Of a DNA stretch of 22,969 nucleotides, positions 14,600 to 22,333 are shown piece by piece. Position 1 is the stretch's first letter. Each line of letters opens with the position of its first letter. Under the pieces are notes generated by a model, which did not search any database, was not told the DNA's origin, and was given only the letters and a program-made list of their open reading frames with translations. This stretch comes from a virus. Position numbers and translations under genes: made by a program. Where the stretch lies: positions 1-22,969 of the IMG/VR virus record IMGVR_UViG_3300050010_000747; one strand, written 5' to 3'.

Positions 14600-16018
14600 A
14601 TGAATCCGTTGTACCTCTCTCGCGCCGTCGTGGCGTGCTTCGACAACGACAACAGCGCCTTCATTCCGGAACTGTGGGCCGCGGAAGGCTTGGCGATCCT
14701 CCAGGAAAACATGGTCATCGCCAACCTCGTCCACCGCGACTTCGAGAACGAAATCCGCCAGTTCGGCGACGTGGTGAACACCCGCCGGCCGGGCACGTTC
14801 CAGATTCGCCGCAAGGCGGACGGCGACGTTCTCCAGAACCAGGACGCCACGGCCACCAACGTCCAGGTGCCGTTGAACCAGTGGTTCTACACCAGTTTCA
14901 CCATCAAGGATGGCGAGGCCAGCAAGTCGTTCCAAGACCTGGTGGACATCTACCTCCGGCCGGGCATGATGACCATCGCCCGCTCGGTGGACCGCGCCGT
15001 CTTGGGCCGCATCCCCGCCTTCCTCGGCGGCCCGAGCAATCGCGTCGGCCGCCTGGGCAACCTCTCCGCGGCCAACAGCAAGGACTTCGTGCTGGAGGCC
15101 CGCGAGCAACTGAACGTCCAGAAGGCCCCGCTGGAGGGGCGCAACCTGGTGCTCGCCCCGGTGAGCGAGACCGCGCTGTTGAAGAACGAACTGTTCATCG
15201 CCGCCCAGATGCGCGGCGACTTCGGCACGGCGTTGGAAAGCGCCACCCTGGGACGGATTCTCGGGTTCGACACCTACATGGACCAGAACGTGAACAGCGT
15301 CTACGTCGCCAACTGCGACGCGGACACCACGGGCACGGTCACCAACGCCCTGGCCGCGGGATTGGGCGGGTCGCAAGCCGTCACCCTGGCCGACCGCGCC
15401 GTGAGCGTCGGCGAATTCGCCGTCGTGGCCGGCAACGACCAGCCGACCTACATCACCGCCGCGACCACCGGCAGCGGTGCCACCACGGCCATCACCTTGA
15501 ACGAGGTGAACAAGTATGCCACGGCCGGTTCTGCCGCGCTGACGGTTTACCGGTCGTGCGCGGCGAGCGCGACCTATCCCGCAGGCTACGTGGAAGGGAT
15601 GGTCCTGACCGGTTGGAACACCGCGCCGCAAATCGGGCAGATGGTCGCTTTCGGCACCGGTTCGGGCCGCGTGACCTACACCGTGATCGAGTCCTACCTG
15701 TCGAGCGCCGGCCAGCAGACGGTCTACCTGGATCGGCCGCTGGAGCAGACGGTCAACAGCGCCGATCTGTGCTTCCCCGGCCCGGCCGGCGCGCTCAACA
15801 TGGCCTTCCACCGGAACGCCATCGCCCTGGTGACTCGGCCGCTGGCCATCCCCAACAACGCGATGGGCGTACTGTCGCACGTCGGTGTCTACAACGACAT
15901 CGCCATGCGGGTTTCGATGCAGTACAGCATCGCCAACGGCGGCACGGTGGTCAACCTGGACATCCTCGCGGGTGTCGCGGTCTTGGACACCAACCTCTGC
16001 GTCGTGCTCCAGGGCTGA
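14600..16018 (+). CDS. Major capsid protein, P22 coat (gp5) family
   Basis: The 472-aa protein begins MNPLYLSRAVVACFDND and contains PELWAAEGLAILQENMVIANLVHRDFENEI, GDVVNTRRPGTFQIRRK, FTIKDGEASKSFQDLVDIYLRPGM and a later ALLKNELF. This pattern matches P22-type coat proteins (HK97 fold with N-terminal arm, E-loop region and inserted beta domain). Length is close to the 430-residue P22 protein. CGGAG precedes the ATG. It is flanked by terminators on both sides, which fits high independent expression. It should be the shell subunit assembled on the upstream scaffold. Confidence 0.9.
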   Translation: MNPLYLSRAVVACFDNDNSAFIPELWAAEGLAILQENMVIANLVHRDFENEIRQFGDVVNTRRPGTFQIRRKADGDVLQNQDATATNVQVPLNQWFYTSFTIKDGEASKSFQDLVDIYLRPGMMTIARSVDRAVLGRIPAFLGGPSNRVGRLGNLSAANSKDFVLEAREQLNVQKAPLEGRNLVLAPVSETALLKNELFIAAQMRGDFGTALESATLGRILGFDTYMDQNVNSVYVANCDADTTGTVTNALAAGLGGSQAVTLADRAVSVGEFAVVAGNDQPTYITAATTGSGATTAITLNEVNKYATAGSAALTVYRSCAASATYPAGYVEGMVLTGWNTAPQIGQMVAFGTGSGRVTYTVIESYLSSAGQQTVYLDRPLEQTVNSADLCFPGPAGALNMAFHRNAIALVTRPLAIPNNAMGVLSHVGVYNDIAMRVSMQYSIANGGTVVNLDILAGVAVLDTNLCVVLQG

Positions 16019-16043
16019 CGTAAGGCTGTATCAAGGCACCAAT

Positions 16044-16085
16044 CCACCCGGCCCGGAGCGATCCGGGCCGGGTGGCCCTTTTCTT
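16044..16085 (+). terminator. Strong intrinsic terminator after the capsid gene
   Basis: A perfect 14-bp stem (16044-16057 with 16062-16075) closes on a GCGA tetraloop and is followed by CCCTTTTCTTT. It lies 26 bases after the capsid stop, as expected for a heavily expressed gene. Confidence 0.88.
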
Positions 16086-16105
16086 TCCCTGATGGAGACC
16101 CCGCG

Positions 16106-16270
16106 ATGGATGCGTCCAATCTGTTGGTGTTGCTCAAGCAGTACGGGCCGCTGGCGCTGGTGGTCGCGTATTTTCTCTGGCAGAACTGGCTCCGCGAACT
16201 GCGGATGAGCGACCGCATCACGAAGCTGGAAGACGAGCAGCGCGAGGTGTTATTGCCGCTGGTCGAGCGA
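16106..16270 (+). pseudogene. 5' part of a holin-like membrane/coiled-coil gene, split by insertion
   Basis: Fifty-five codons encode MDASNLLVLLKQYGPLALVV... with one membrane helix (about residues 8-24) and a charged coiled coil (RMSDRITKLEDEQREVLL). GGAGAC lies upstream. After ...LPLVER the frame enters the palindrome of the inserted block and stops at 16297 (TAG). The matching 3' part is at 22423-22524. Joined, the protein would have about 88 aa, which is typical of small single-helix phage holin-like proteins. The truncated form may still be made, with nine foreign residues. Holin function is inferred from shape only. Confidence 0.75.
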
Positions 16271-16291
16271 TTATGTGGTGGACCACATAAT
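16270..16291. repeat. Palindrome at the left edge of the block with the RIT-end motif
   Basis: ATTATGTGGT and ACCACATAAT are perfect 10-base arms separated by GG. The ATTATGTGG core also appears in both inner repeats of the RIT ends (19118-19126 and 22334-22342) and, as GTTATGTGG, in both terminal repeats. Two inverted arms around a short centre are what a tyrosine recombinase recognises. Confidence 0.8.
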
Positions 16292-16296
16292 GTGTA

Positions 16297-16338
16297 GGGT
16301 TTTATCGCGTCGTCGCGCAGCGATGACCGATAAAACCC
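16297..16338. other. Stem-loop near the transposase-3' end of the IS91-type unit
   Basis: GGGTTTTATCG (16297-16307) and its reverse complement (16328-16338) form an 11-bp stem with a 20-base loop. IS91-family elements have hairpin structures at the origin end, downstream of the transposase gene. This hairpin is in the right place. It could alternatively be a terminator for the - strand genes. Confidence 0.5.
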
Positions 16339-16629
16339 CATTGAACTGAGCCGCGGAGCGTGAGGGGGCTGAGATCTTCTTCTCTTGCAGATTGGATCAC
16401 AAGGGAGCAAGAGTCGAGTGTTGCTCAGAGGGCGGTGTGGAGGCGGACGTGAGCTGGGAAGGGCAGGAAACGGGAAAGCCGAGGAATTGTGACCAGAGCC
16501 GGAGTGTCTGGGAACGGGATTGCCATGGGGCGAACCCGTCGGTGGGCGCAGAGCATCTCCACAGGCAGAGCGGAGAGCTTGCGATCGCGATAGGGAAGGC
16601 TGTGGTCTGAATCATCATGACGTTGGAAT
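16339..16629. other. Non-coding stretch downstream of the transposase gene
   Basis: Between the hairpin and the transposase stop there is no convincing gene on either strand. The stretch contains the left copy of the 14-base inverted repeat (16341-16354) and is otherwise featureless purine-rich sequence. It is probably the origin-side non-coding end of the IS91-type unit. Confidence 0.5.
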
Positions 16630-17883
16630 TCAGGAGGTATCCCATGGCGGAAGGTGCCTCGGATGCGGTGAATCTGTGGCCTGCGGTGATGAGGATCGCA
16701 CGGGGGGAAGGGTCTCGCAGTGCAGATCCTTGCCGCAGCAAGGACACCGTGCAATGTCGATCCCGAGGAGGACTCGCATCCAGTCGGCGGCTGACTGGGG
16801 CGGGTCGTCTGTCGCTTTCGGCCGAGCCCCCAGCAATTGGCGGCAGTGTGTCAAGAGCGGGCCTTTGACGCAGTTGGCCAGCAAGCCGTAATGCCGGATG
16901 CGAAGGAAGCGGTCCGGCAGGACGTGTTGGAGAAAGCGGTGGAGGAATTCCTCGGCGGGCAGGATATCCGTTTTGAGCCGGTCCCCGTCGCGGCGGTCGC
17001 GATAGCGATATTGCACTTGGCCGTCCTTGCAAGCGAGGATGCGGTGGTTACTGATCGCGACACGATGCGTGTAGCGTCCCAGGTAATCCAGGAGCTTGCG
17101 TGGCCCGGCAAAGGGAGCCTGCGAATACACCACCCACGGTTTCTTTCGGCAGTGCCGCAGCCAACGGCGGCGGGCGGTAGCCTCGGCCAGTTCGGCCAAC
17201 TGAGGCGGCAATTCCAATTGGTCGCGTTCCAACAGTTCGGCCAAGCCATCCAGATACTTGGCACGGAACATCTTGCTCAGCCCACACACCGGAAACAGGA
17301 ATTGCCGCCCCCCGGCGATCCACCGTGAACCGTCGTCGGCCAGCGCGCCGGAAGCAATCAGGCCATGGAGGTGATAGTGGGCCCGCAACTGTTGATCCCA
17401 CGTATGCAGCACGAGCGTGAATCCGACCTTGCCGCCGAACTCGGTGCGGCCGAACTCCAGGAGGGTCTGGGCCGCCGCATCGAACAACAGGCCCAATAGC
17501 GATCGCTGGTTGCGCTCGCTCCAGAGGATCAGTGGATTCAACTCGTGCGGCAGAGTGAACACGTTGTGAAAGTACGGCACCGGCAAGAGTTCTTCCTGGC
17601 GGGCTGTCACCCAGGCGGCCGTGGCTATGGTCTGGCACTTCGGGCAATGACGGTTGCGGCAACTATGGTAGGTGTACCGCTCGAAACCGCAAGACGGGCA
17701 CCAATGGCGATGGCCACCCAAGGCGGCGGTCCGGCAATGGGTAATCGCCCATGCCGCCTTGCGTTGCGACGGTGTCAGGTGATGCGTCTCTTGGTATGCC
17801 TGACCGTACTGCCGAAAGATGTCGGCCAGTTCGCAGGAAGCAGTTTCCACCGGCACCGCACCGCAGGGCGCGGCATCGGACAT
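16630..17883 (-). CDS. IS91-family transposase (HUH, two-tyrosine)
   Basis: The 417-aa protein appears full length. An N-terminal zinc-binding part has CPSC (62, 65) and CRNRHCPKC (75, 80, 83). The HUH metal site is AHYHLHGLI (His171, His173), and the two catalytic tyrosines are in YLGRY (267, 271), followed by THRVAISNHR, a hallmark of this family. A late CPCCG is another zinc knuckle. The enzyme nicks and rejoins single strands during rolling-circle transposition. ATG 17883 lies five bases after the stop of the recombinase gene, so the two are coupled. No frameshift or missing catalytic residue, so it may be active. Confidence 0.95.
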   Translation of the reverse strand: MSDAAPCGAVPVETASCELADIFRQYGQAYQETHHLTPSQRKAAWAITHCRTAALGGHRHWCPSCGFERYTYHSCRNRHCPKCQTIATAAWVTARQEELLPVPYFHNVFTLPHELNPLILWSERNQRSLLGLLFDAAAQTLLEFGRTEFGGKVGFTLVLHTWDQQLRAHYHLHGLIASGALADDGSRWIAGGRQFLFPVCGLSKMFRAKYLDGLAELLERDQLELPPQLAELAEATARRRWLRHCRKKPWVVYSQAPFAGPRKLLDYLGRYTHRVAISNHRILACKDGQVQYRYRDRRDGDRLKTDILPAEEFLHRFLQHVLPDRFLRIRHYGLLANCVKGPLLTHCRQLLGARPKATDDPPQSAADWMRVLLGIDIARCPCCGKDLHCETLPPVRSSSPQATDSPHPRHLPPWDTS

Positions 17884-17888
17884 AGCGA

Positions 17889-18869
17889 TTACTCCGCAAT
17901 GCCGGAGCCCTTGGGCACCCCAGCGTCGGAACCCTTGGGTGTCGGAACGGGGGGTTCCTCGGGCACGAGAACATCGAAGTCCTTGGAGACCGGAACGCCG
18001 GAATCCTGGGGCACCACGCAGTCGGAGTCCTGGGGCAGACGCAGCAGATCGAGGGGGCTGTGGACACCGTCAAGATGTTGACTGGTCACGTGCAAGTACT
18101 TCGCTGTGCTGTTCAGGCTGGCGTGGCCCATCAGACGCTGGATCGTCGGCAACGGCACGCCCGCTTCCATCAGGTGCGTGGCGAAAGAATGTCGCAGGCA
18201 ATGGATACCATGGCCATGCACAATCCCCGCCCGCTCTTTGGCCGCGTAGAAAATCCTTTTCGCTGCGTCCGCCGACAGCGATCCCTTACCGTTTGCGCCC
18301 GGGAACAGCCACCCTTGCTGCGGTCGGTACTGACGCCAGTAGGCCCGCAGTTCCTCCAGCAGTCGGGCCGAAAGCAACGTGTATCGATCCTTGTGCCCCT
18401 TGCCCTGGTTGACTCGAATCAGCATCCGCTCGGAATGAATGTCCTGGGGCCGCAGTTGCACCACCTCGGACACGCGCAACCCGCCGCCGTAAACGGTCAT
18501 CAGCAGGACGCGGTGCTTGAGATTGTTGGTAACCTCGAACAGTTTGGCGATCTCGTTGCGGCTGAGCGGTTCCGGCAACCGGCCGGAACGCTTGGCCGGA
18601 ACGCGAAGAGAGAATTCTTCCTGCCCCAAGACATGGTGGTAGAAGAATTGGATGCCTGCCAGCTTCTGATTGCAAGTGCTGTAGGCCACCTTCCGCACGG
18701 TGATCAGATGATGGAGAAAGTCGCGGATTTCATCGACCGCGATTCCATCAGGCGAACGCCCATAGTGTTGTGCCAACTGCGCGACCGCAGTGACGTACGC
18801 CTCGATGGTGTTGGGAGACTTGCGGTGCAGTTCGAGTTCGTGGATCATTCGTTGACGCAGGGGAGTCAT
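17889..18869 (-). CDS. Tyrosine recombinase of the IS91-type unit, with repeat tail
   Basis: The 326-aa protein starts MTPLRQRMIHELEL at ATG 18869. AAGGAG lies nine bases upstream, and the longer frame to 18989 is unlikely. It has the SAM-like N-terminal domain (SPNTIEAYVTAVAQLAQHYG) and a full catalytic set: Arg in GGLRVSEV, Lys in GKGHKD, HCLRHSFATHL, LMGHASLNSTAKYLH with the tyrosine nucleophile. After the catalytic domain come 49 residues made of six octapeptide repeats. Some IS91-family elements have an accessory recombinase gene upstream of the transposase. The role may be resolution or integration. It ends five bases before the transposase start. Confidence 0.93.
   Translation of the reverse strand: MTPLRQRMIHELELHRKSPNTIEAYVTAVAQLAQHYGRSPDGIAVDEIRDFLHHLITVRKVAYSTCNQKLAGIQFFYHHVLGQEEFSLRVPAKRSGRLPEPLSRNEIAKLFEVTNNLKHRVLLMTVYGGGLRVSEVVQLRPQDIHSERMLIRVNQGKGHKDRYTLLSARLLEELRAYWRQYRPQQGWLFPGANGKGSLSADAAKRIFYAAKERAGIVHGHGIHCLRHSFATHLMEAGVPLPTIQRLMGHASLNSTAKYLHVTSQHLDGVHSPLDLLRLPQDSDCVVPQDSGVPVSKDFDVLVPEEPPVPTPKGSDAGVPKGSGIAE
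17895..18038 (-). repeat. Six tandem copies of a 24-base unit in the recombinase 3' end
   Basis: Read in the gene's direction, the units encode LPQDSDCV, VPQDSGVP, VSKDFDVL, VPEEPPVP, TPKGSDAG and VPKGSGIA. The period is exactly 24 bases. The copies have diverged but keep the Pro/Asp/Ser/Gly pattern and a common CCTKGGG-like core on the + strand. The encoded tail is acidic and likely disordered. Confidence 0.85.
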
Positions 18870-19035
18870 GTCGACAGCTCCTTGGGGAAAACGTTGGAAA
18901 CGGAGATTCGGAACACAACCTCCAGTTTCCTCCCCCCAGTTGCTGCCGACACCCCTACGCACGAAAAAGCCCGACCGAAGCCGGGACAATATCCTCTACC
19001 GTGACCCACTGCCTGCCGCGGAGCGGCTTAGTTCA

Positions 19036-19068
19036 AGTGCTCTTCTGTGGCGCAGTCAGTTATGTGGC
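19036..19068. repeat. Left terminal inverted repeat of the RIT element
   Basis: Starts AGTGCTCTTCTGTGGCG and ends GTTATGTGGC. It matches the reverse complement of 22391-22423 with one difference (T versus C). Confidence 0.92.
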
Positions 19069-19125
19069 GTCCAGCACGCTTCCTCCGTGATTTCTGGACT
19101 CGTTGCTGTGCTGGACGCCACATAA
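19060..19125. repeat. Long inverted repeat inside the left RIT end
   Basis: An 18-base arm (19060-19077) has its perfect reverse complement at 19108-19125, with a 30-base loop. It contains the TTATGTGGCG core in both arms. The right end has only the core part of this symmetry, so the 18-base match is special to the left (3') end of the element. Confidence 0.85.
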
Positions 19126-19133
19126 TCTTTGCC

Positions 19134-20144
19134 CTACAAGGTTCGCAGGAATTCCATGAGCCCTGGATTCTTGCGCCACGGCTTCTTCGTCTTGCCGCCC
19201 TTGATGTCGCACTTCACAAGCGCCTTGGCCTTCATCTCCAGATCGACCTCGGCATACACATTGGTCGTGCTGATGGATACATGGCCCAACCAGGCGCGAA
19301 TGGTGTTGATGTCCACCCTGGCTCGAAGCAAGTGGGTTGCGGTCGTGTGACGGATCGTGTGGGGACTCACACGCTTCTTCGCCACGGACGGCAGTGTCGC
19401 TGCCGTGCGGGCAGCGTGGCGTTCGACCAGCGCATGGACCCCGAATCGCGTGAGCGGTTGCCCGCGGCGGTTGAGAAAGACATGCTCCGATGCCGCTCGA
19501 CGGTCAAGGAGTGGTCGTAATTCGTCAACTGTCCGCGGCCACAACGGACAGCGGCGGCGCTTGTTTCCCTTGCCGCGCAGCACGACGGCCGAGCCGTCGC
19601 GGCTGGATGCCGCACCGAGTTCGAGATCGCCGATCCGCACCTGGGCTACCTCGTCGGCCCGAGCGCCGGTGTTGTACAGAAACAGAAGCACCGCGTAGTC
19701 CCGACGGCCTTGGGGAGTGCGTTGGTTGGGTGCTTTCAGCAACGCATCCAGTTCGTCCTTCTCCAAGTATCCGATCAGCGGGCGCGCGACTTTCTTCGAC
19801 GCGATGGTCTGAATTTGACCGGACCATTCCAGGTGTTCCGGGCTGTACCGACCGATGAATCGCGCCAAGGAATGGATCGCCGCGAGGCGCTGATTTCGCG
19901 TGGCGATCCCGCAGCCGCGAGTTTTCTCCAAATCTTGAAGGAAAGCGCGGGTGCGCGCCGGCGAAACGTCCTCCACCCGAAGCGCTTCGATCCGTCGATG
20001 GGCGGCGCGAGCTATGAACGGCAGAAATTGCTGCAACGTATCCCGATAGCTCGCCTGCGTGTTGCGGGCGAGATTCCGCTCCGCAACGAGGTACTCCAAC
20101 AAGAACCGGCGGACCCAAGGGCTAAGCAAGTCGGTGTTAGTCAT
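19134..20144 (-). CDS. RIT tyrosine recombinase C
   Basis: The 336-aa protein (start MTNTDLLSPWVRRFLLEYL) is the third gene of the trio. Catalytic residues appear in NTGARADEVAQ (Arg), RGKGNKRR (Lys), HTIRHTTATHLL (His, Arg) and WLGHVSISTTNVYAEVD (His, Tyr). It ends in a basic tail (KGGKTKKPWRKN) that may contact DNA. AAGGAGG lies seven bases before ATG 20144. The start overlaps the stop of recombinase B by eight bases. Sequence up to 20192 is in frame but without its own site. In RIT elements the three proteins are thought to act together on the element ends. Confidence 0.92.
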   Translation of the reverse strand: MTNTDLLSPWVRRFLLEYLVAERNLARNTQASYRDTLQQFLPFIARAAHRRIEALRVEDVSPARTRAFLQDLEKTRGCGIATRNQRLAAIHSLARFIGRYSPEHLEWSGQIQTIASKKVARPLIGYLEKDELDALLKAPNQRTPQGRRDYAVLLFLYNTGARADEVAQVRIGDLELGAASSRDGSAVVLRGKGNKRRRCPLWPRTVDELRPLLDRRAASEHVFLNRRGQPLTRFGVHALVERHAARTAATLPSVAKKRVSPHTIRHTTATHLLRARVDINTIRAWLGHVSISTTNVYAEVDLEMKAKALVKCDIKGGKTKKPWRKNPGLMEFLRTL

Positions 20145-21072
20145 GGCGTCCCTCCTTCCCGGCGTAGCGCTCGAAGCGCTGGCTGGCTTCACGAAGAAGC
20201 TCGGGCGTCATGCTCAGGTACACTTGCGTGTCCTGCAAATGGGCGTGGCCCAGATAGACCGACAATTGGTGCAGGAGTCGCTGTACGTCGGCACCCTGCT
20301 TGTACCAGGAGGTGAGACGGTGAACGGCGAACGCATGGCGCAGGTCGTGAATCCGCGGTTGTTGGCGTGCGTCAGTCCGGCGGATGCCCGCGCGATCACA
20401 CGTAACGCGGAAGTTCCTGTCGAGCAGCCTCATGCCGATGAGGCCGCCCTTTGCGGTTACGAAAAAGGGGGCGTCGGCAGGCCGTCCCTTCGGCCGAGTG
20501 CGGTCGTACTGAACCAAGACCCGGTTCAGTTGCGATCCCACGGGAACCAGTCGTGTCTTGCCGAACTTCGTGTTCCGAATCGTCAGGATGGACTTGCTCA
20601 AATCCACGTCGGCGCGCGTGAGCTGTGTCGCCTCCCGCAGGCGCAAGCCGGCTCCATAGTAGACCAGAATCAGCACGCGAAACGTTGCCGGCTCCAAGAC
20701 GGTGTTGCCATGCGGGTGAGGCTCAATCGCTTGAATAAGGCGGCGGACTTCTTCCTGCGTGTAGACGTAGGGAACGAATGCCGGCGGGCACTTCGGCATG
20801 ACGGTCGGAAGAGGGGCTGTGGTGATGTAGCCACGGCTCACGGCGTATTGGAAGAAGCCCCGCAGGCGGCTCAACTTGCTGAACCAGGTTTCGGTTACGG
20901 GCCTGGCTTTGCCCAGAAAAGCATCCACGTGCTCCGTGCGAATACCGGCAATGGTGGCTCGTGCGCCACGGGCACGGCCCAAGGCCCGGAGATGTTTTGC
21001 ATCCGTGGTGAATGGCGATCCAAGCGACTGGCGCAAGGAAATGTACTGTTCGATCAGACGTTGGAGGTTCAT
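20137..21072 (-). CDS. RIT tyrosine recombinase B
   Basis: The 311-aa protein starts MNLQRLIEQYISLRQSLG. Catalytic set: YYGAGLRLREATQL (Arg), TKFGKTR (Lys), IHDLRHAFAVHRL (His, Arg), YLGHAHLQDTQVYLSM (His, Tyr). The insertion TSWYKQGADVQRLLHQLSVYLGH between box II halves is typical of the second RIT protein type. ATG 21072 overlaps the stop of gene A (ATGA), and GGGAGG is just upstream, so an upstream extension to 21282 is spurious. The tight overlaps argue for production of all three proteins in fixed ratio. Confidence 0.92.
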   Translation of the reverse strand: MNLQRLIEQYISLRQSLGSPFTTDAKHLRALGRARGARATIAGIRTEHVDAFLGKARPVTETWFSKLSRLRGFFQYAVSRGYITTAPLPTVMPKCPPAFVPYVYTQEEVRRLIQAIEPHPHGNTVLEPATFRVLILVYYGAGLRLREATQLTRADVDLSKSILTIRNTKFGKTRLVPVGSQLNRVLVQYDRTRPKGRPADAPFFVTAKGGLIGMRLLDRNFRVTCDRAGIRRTDARQQPRIHDLRHAFAVHRLTSWYKQGADVQRLLHQLSVYLGHAHLQDTQVYLSMTPELLREASQRFERYAGKEGRHD

Positions 21073-22274
21073 AGGACACCTCCCATGTCGAAATCGGCCA
21101 CTTCCCGGAGGCCGGGAAGATCGACTTTGGCATAAATCCGTGTGCTTTCGGGGTTCGTGTGTCCCAGTTGATCGCCAATCTCCTTCAGCGACAGGCCAGC
21201 GGCCAGCAATTGCGTGGCGCAGGCATGACGCAGGGCATGAGGACCGTAGTGTGGAAGTGAGACGTGTAGGGATCGCAACCACTTGCTGACCACATCCGAA
21301 AGCGAACTCTGCTTAATCGGGCGGAGAGGAGCCCTCAGCGATAAAAACAATTCCCGATGCGCGGATCGCGGTCGCGCCTCTTGCAGATAACGCAGGATTG
21401 CATCCCCGACAGACCGCGTTAGCGGATAGGTTCGGACCCGCCCCGACTTGGAAGATACGACACGGAACACTTCATGCTCCCAGTCGAAATCTTCAAGCCG
21501 CAGGCGGTTCACCTCCCCAGCCCGGAGACCGTAAATGGCGAGTAGCATCAGCATTGCTCGGGCACGGATGCTGTGCGGCTGGTCGCCTTCGGTCATGGCG
21601 AGCAACCGCCGCACATCGTCCCACGACGGTCCCAGTGGCAACGATGCCTGCGAGTAGACCCGCGGAGCGCAAATGGATGCCGCCAATCCCTTGCGGCACC
21701 AACCGCGTGCTTCCGCAAAACGAAAGAAAGCCCGCAGTGTGCCGGCAGCGGTCTGAACCGTATTTCGTGAATAGCCTCCGGGGGCGAGCATCTTCTGAAA
21801 CGCCGTGTCGATCCGATGAGGAGTGATCGCGTGCAGAGAACCACCTTGGACACGCAGTTGCTTGAAAAACTGCCCCACCCGCGAGCAACGGCTGCAAATG
21901 GTCGCGGGCGACAGTTCCGCTTCATGCTCCATGTAATCAGCGAACGCTTTGATCTTCTTCGCCCAGGGCGTCAGCGGGGCGGGGCGCTGTTGCAGACGCC
22001 CCATGAATTGGAGCCATCGGACGGCAAGTCGATAGAGCCAGCGCCGCTTGGCCGTCTTGCGCTTGACTTCGTTGGGAGTCAGGGCCTTTCGAGGTCGGCT
22101 GGTCAATCCACGCATCTGTGCAATTGCGAGCAGCCCCTGCGCCGTCACCCGCAAACCCTTCCGGGTGTAGCCCTGGTCCGCGAGATGTGCCAGGAAGGCA
22201 AGGCGTTCTTCCAACATCGGGCCTTTGCGGTAGCGCGCCACAACACCGGGAACCTTGAAAATCTGATCGAACAT
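21069..22274 (-). CDS. RIT tyrosine recombinase A
   Basis: The 401-aa protein starts MFDQIFKVPGVVARYRKGP. It is the first and largest of the trio, with an extra N-terminal region of about 100 residues before the SAM-like domain (FADYMEHEAELSPATICSRCSRV). Catalytic set: IYGLRAGEVNRL (Arg), SSKSGRVR (Lys), HALRHACATQLL (His, Arg), QLGHTNPESTRIYAKVD (His, Tyr). GGAGG lies seven bases before ATG 22274; a longer frame to 22319 lacks a site. A possible weak promoter (TTGGTG, 17 bases, TATTTC on the - strand) lies upstream, inside the right end, so the recombinases could regulate their own expression. Confidence 0.92.
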   Translation of the reverse strand: MFDQIFKVPGVVARYRKGPMLEERLAFLAHLADQGYTRKGLRVTAQGLLAIAQMRGLTSRPRKALTPNEVKRKTAKRRWLYRLAVRWLQFMGRLQQRPAPLTPWAKKIKAFADYMEHEAELSPATICSRCSRVGQFFKQLRVQGGSLHAITPHRIDTAFQKMLAPGGYSRNTVQTAAGTLRAFFRFAEARGWCRKGLAASICAPRVYSQASLPLGPSWDDVRRLLAMTEGDQPHSIRARAMLMLLAIYGLRAGEVNRLRLEDFDWEHEVFRVVSSKSGRVRTYPLTRSVGDAILRYLQEARPRSAHRELFLSLRAPLRPIKQSSLSDVVSKWLRSLHVSLPHYGPHALRHACATQLLAAGLSLKEIGDQLGHTNPESTRIYAKVDLPGLREVADFDMGGVL

Positions 22275-22333
22275 AGTCGAACCTCCGGGGAGAAAGGGGA
22301 AACGAAATACTCTCCCCATAGCGTAACACCAAA

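Larger units (their letters stand above)
16297..19036 (-). mobile_element. IS91-type insertion unit with tyrosine recombinase
   Basis: The unit carries a recombinase gene and an IS91-family transposase in one - strand operon. A 14-base imperfect inverted repeat (13 of 14 identical) marks 16341-16354 and 19023-19036. The latter ends exactly where the RIT terminal repeat starts. The left limit could be 16271, 16297 or 16341. IS91 relatives move by rolling-circle replication and usually lack long terminal repeats, so the true ends must be found by comparison. Confidence 0.6.

Noticed and set aside
14551-16023. 490-codon open frame on the + strand in another frame of the capsid gene
   Set aside because: Arg/Pro/Gly/His-rich shadow. 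The frame at 14600-16018 matches a P22-type coat protein and has a ribosome site.
17889-22274. Four tyrosine recombinases as one four-gene system or a phage integrase locus
   Set aside because: The gene at 17889-18869 is coupled to the IS91 transposase and lies outside the RIT terminal repeats. None looks like a phage integrase with an attachment site nearby.
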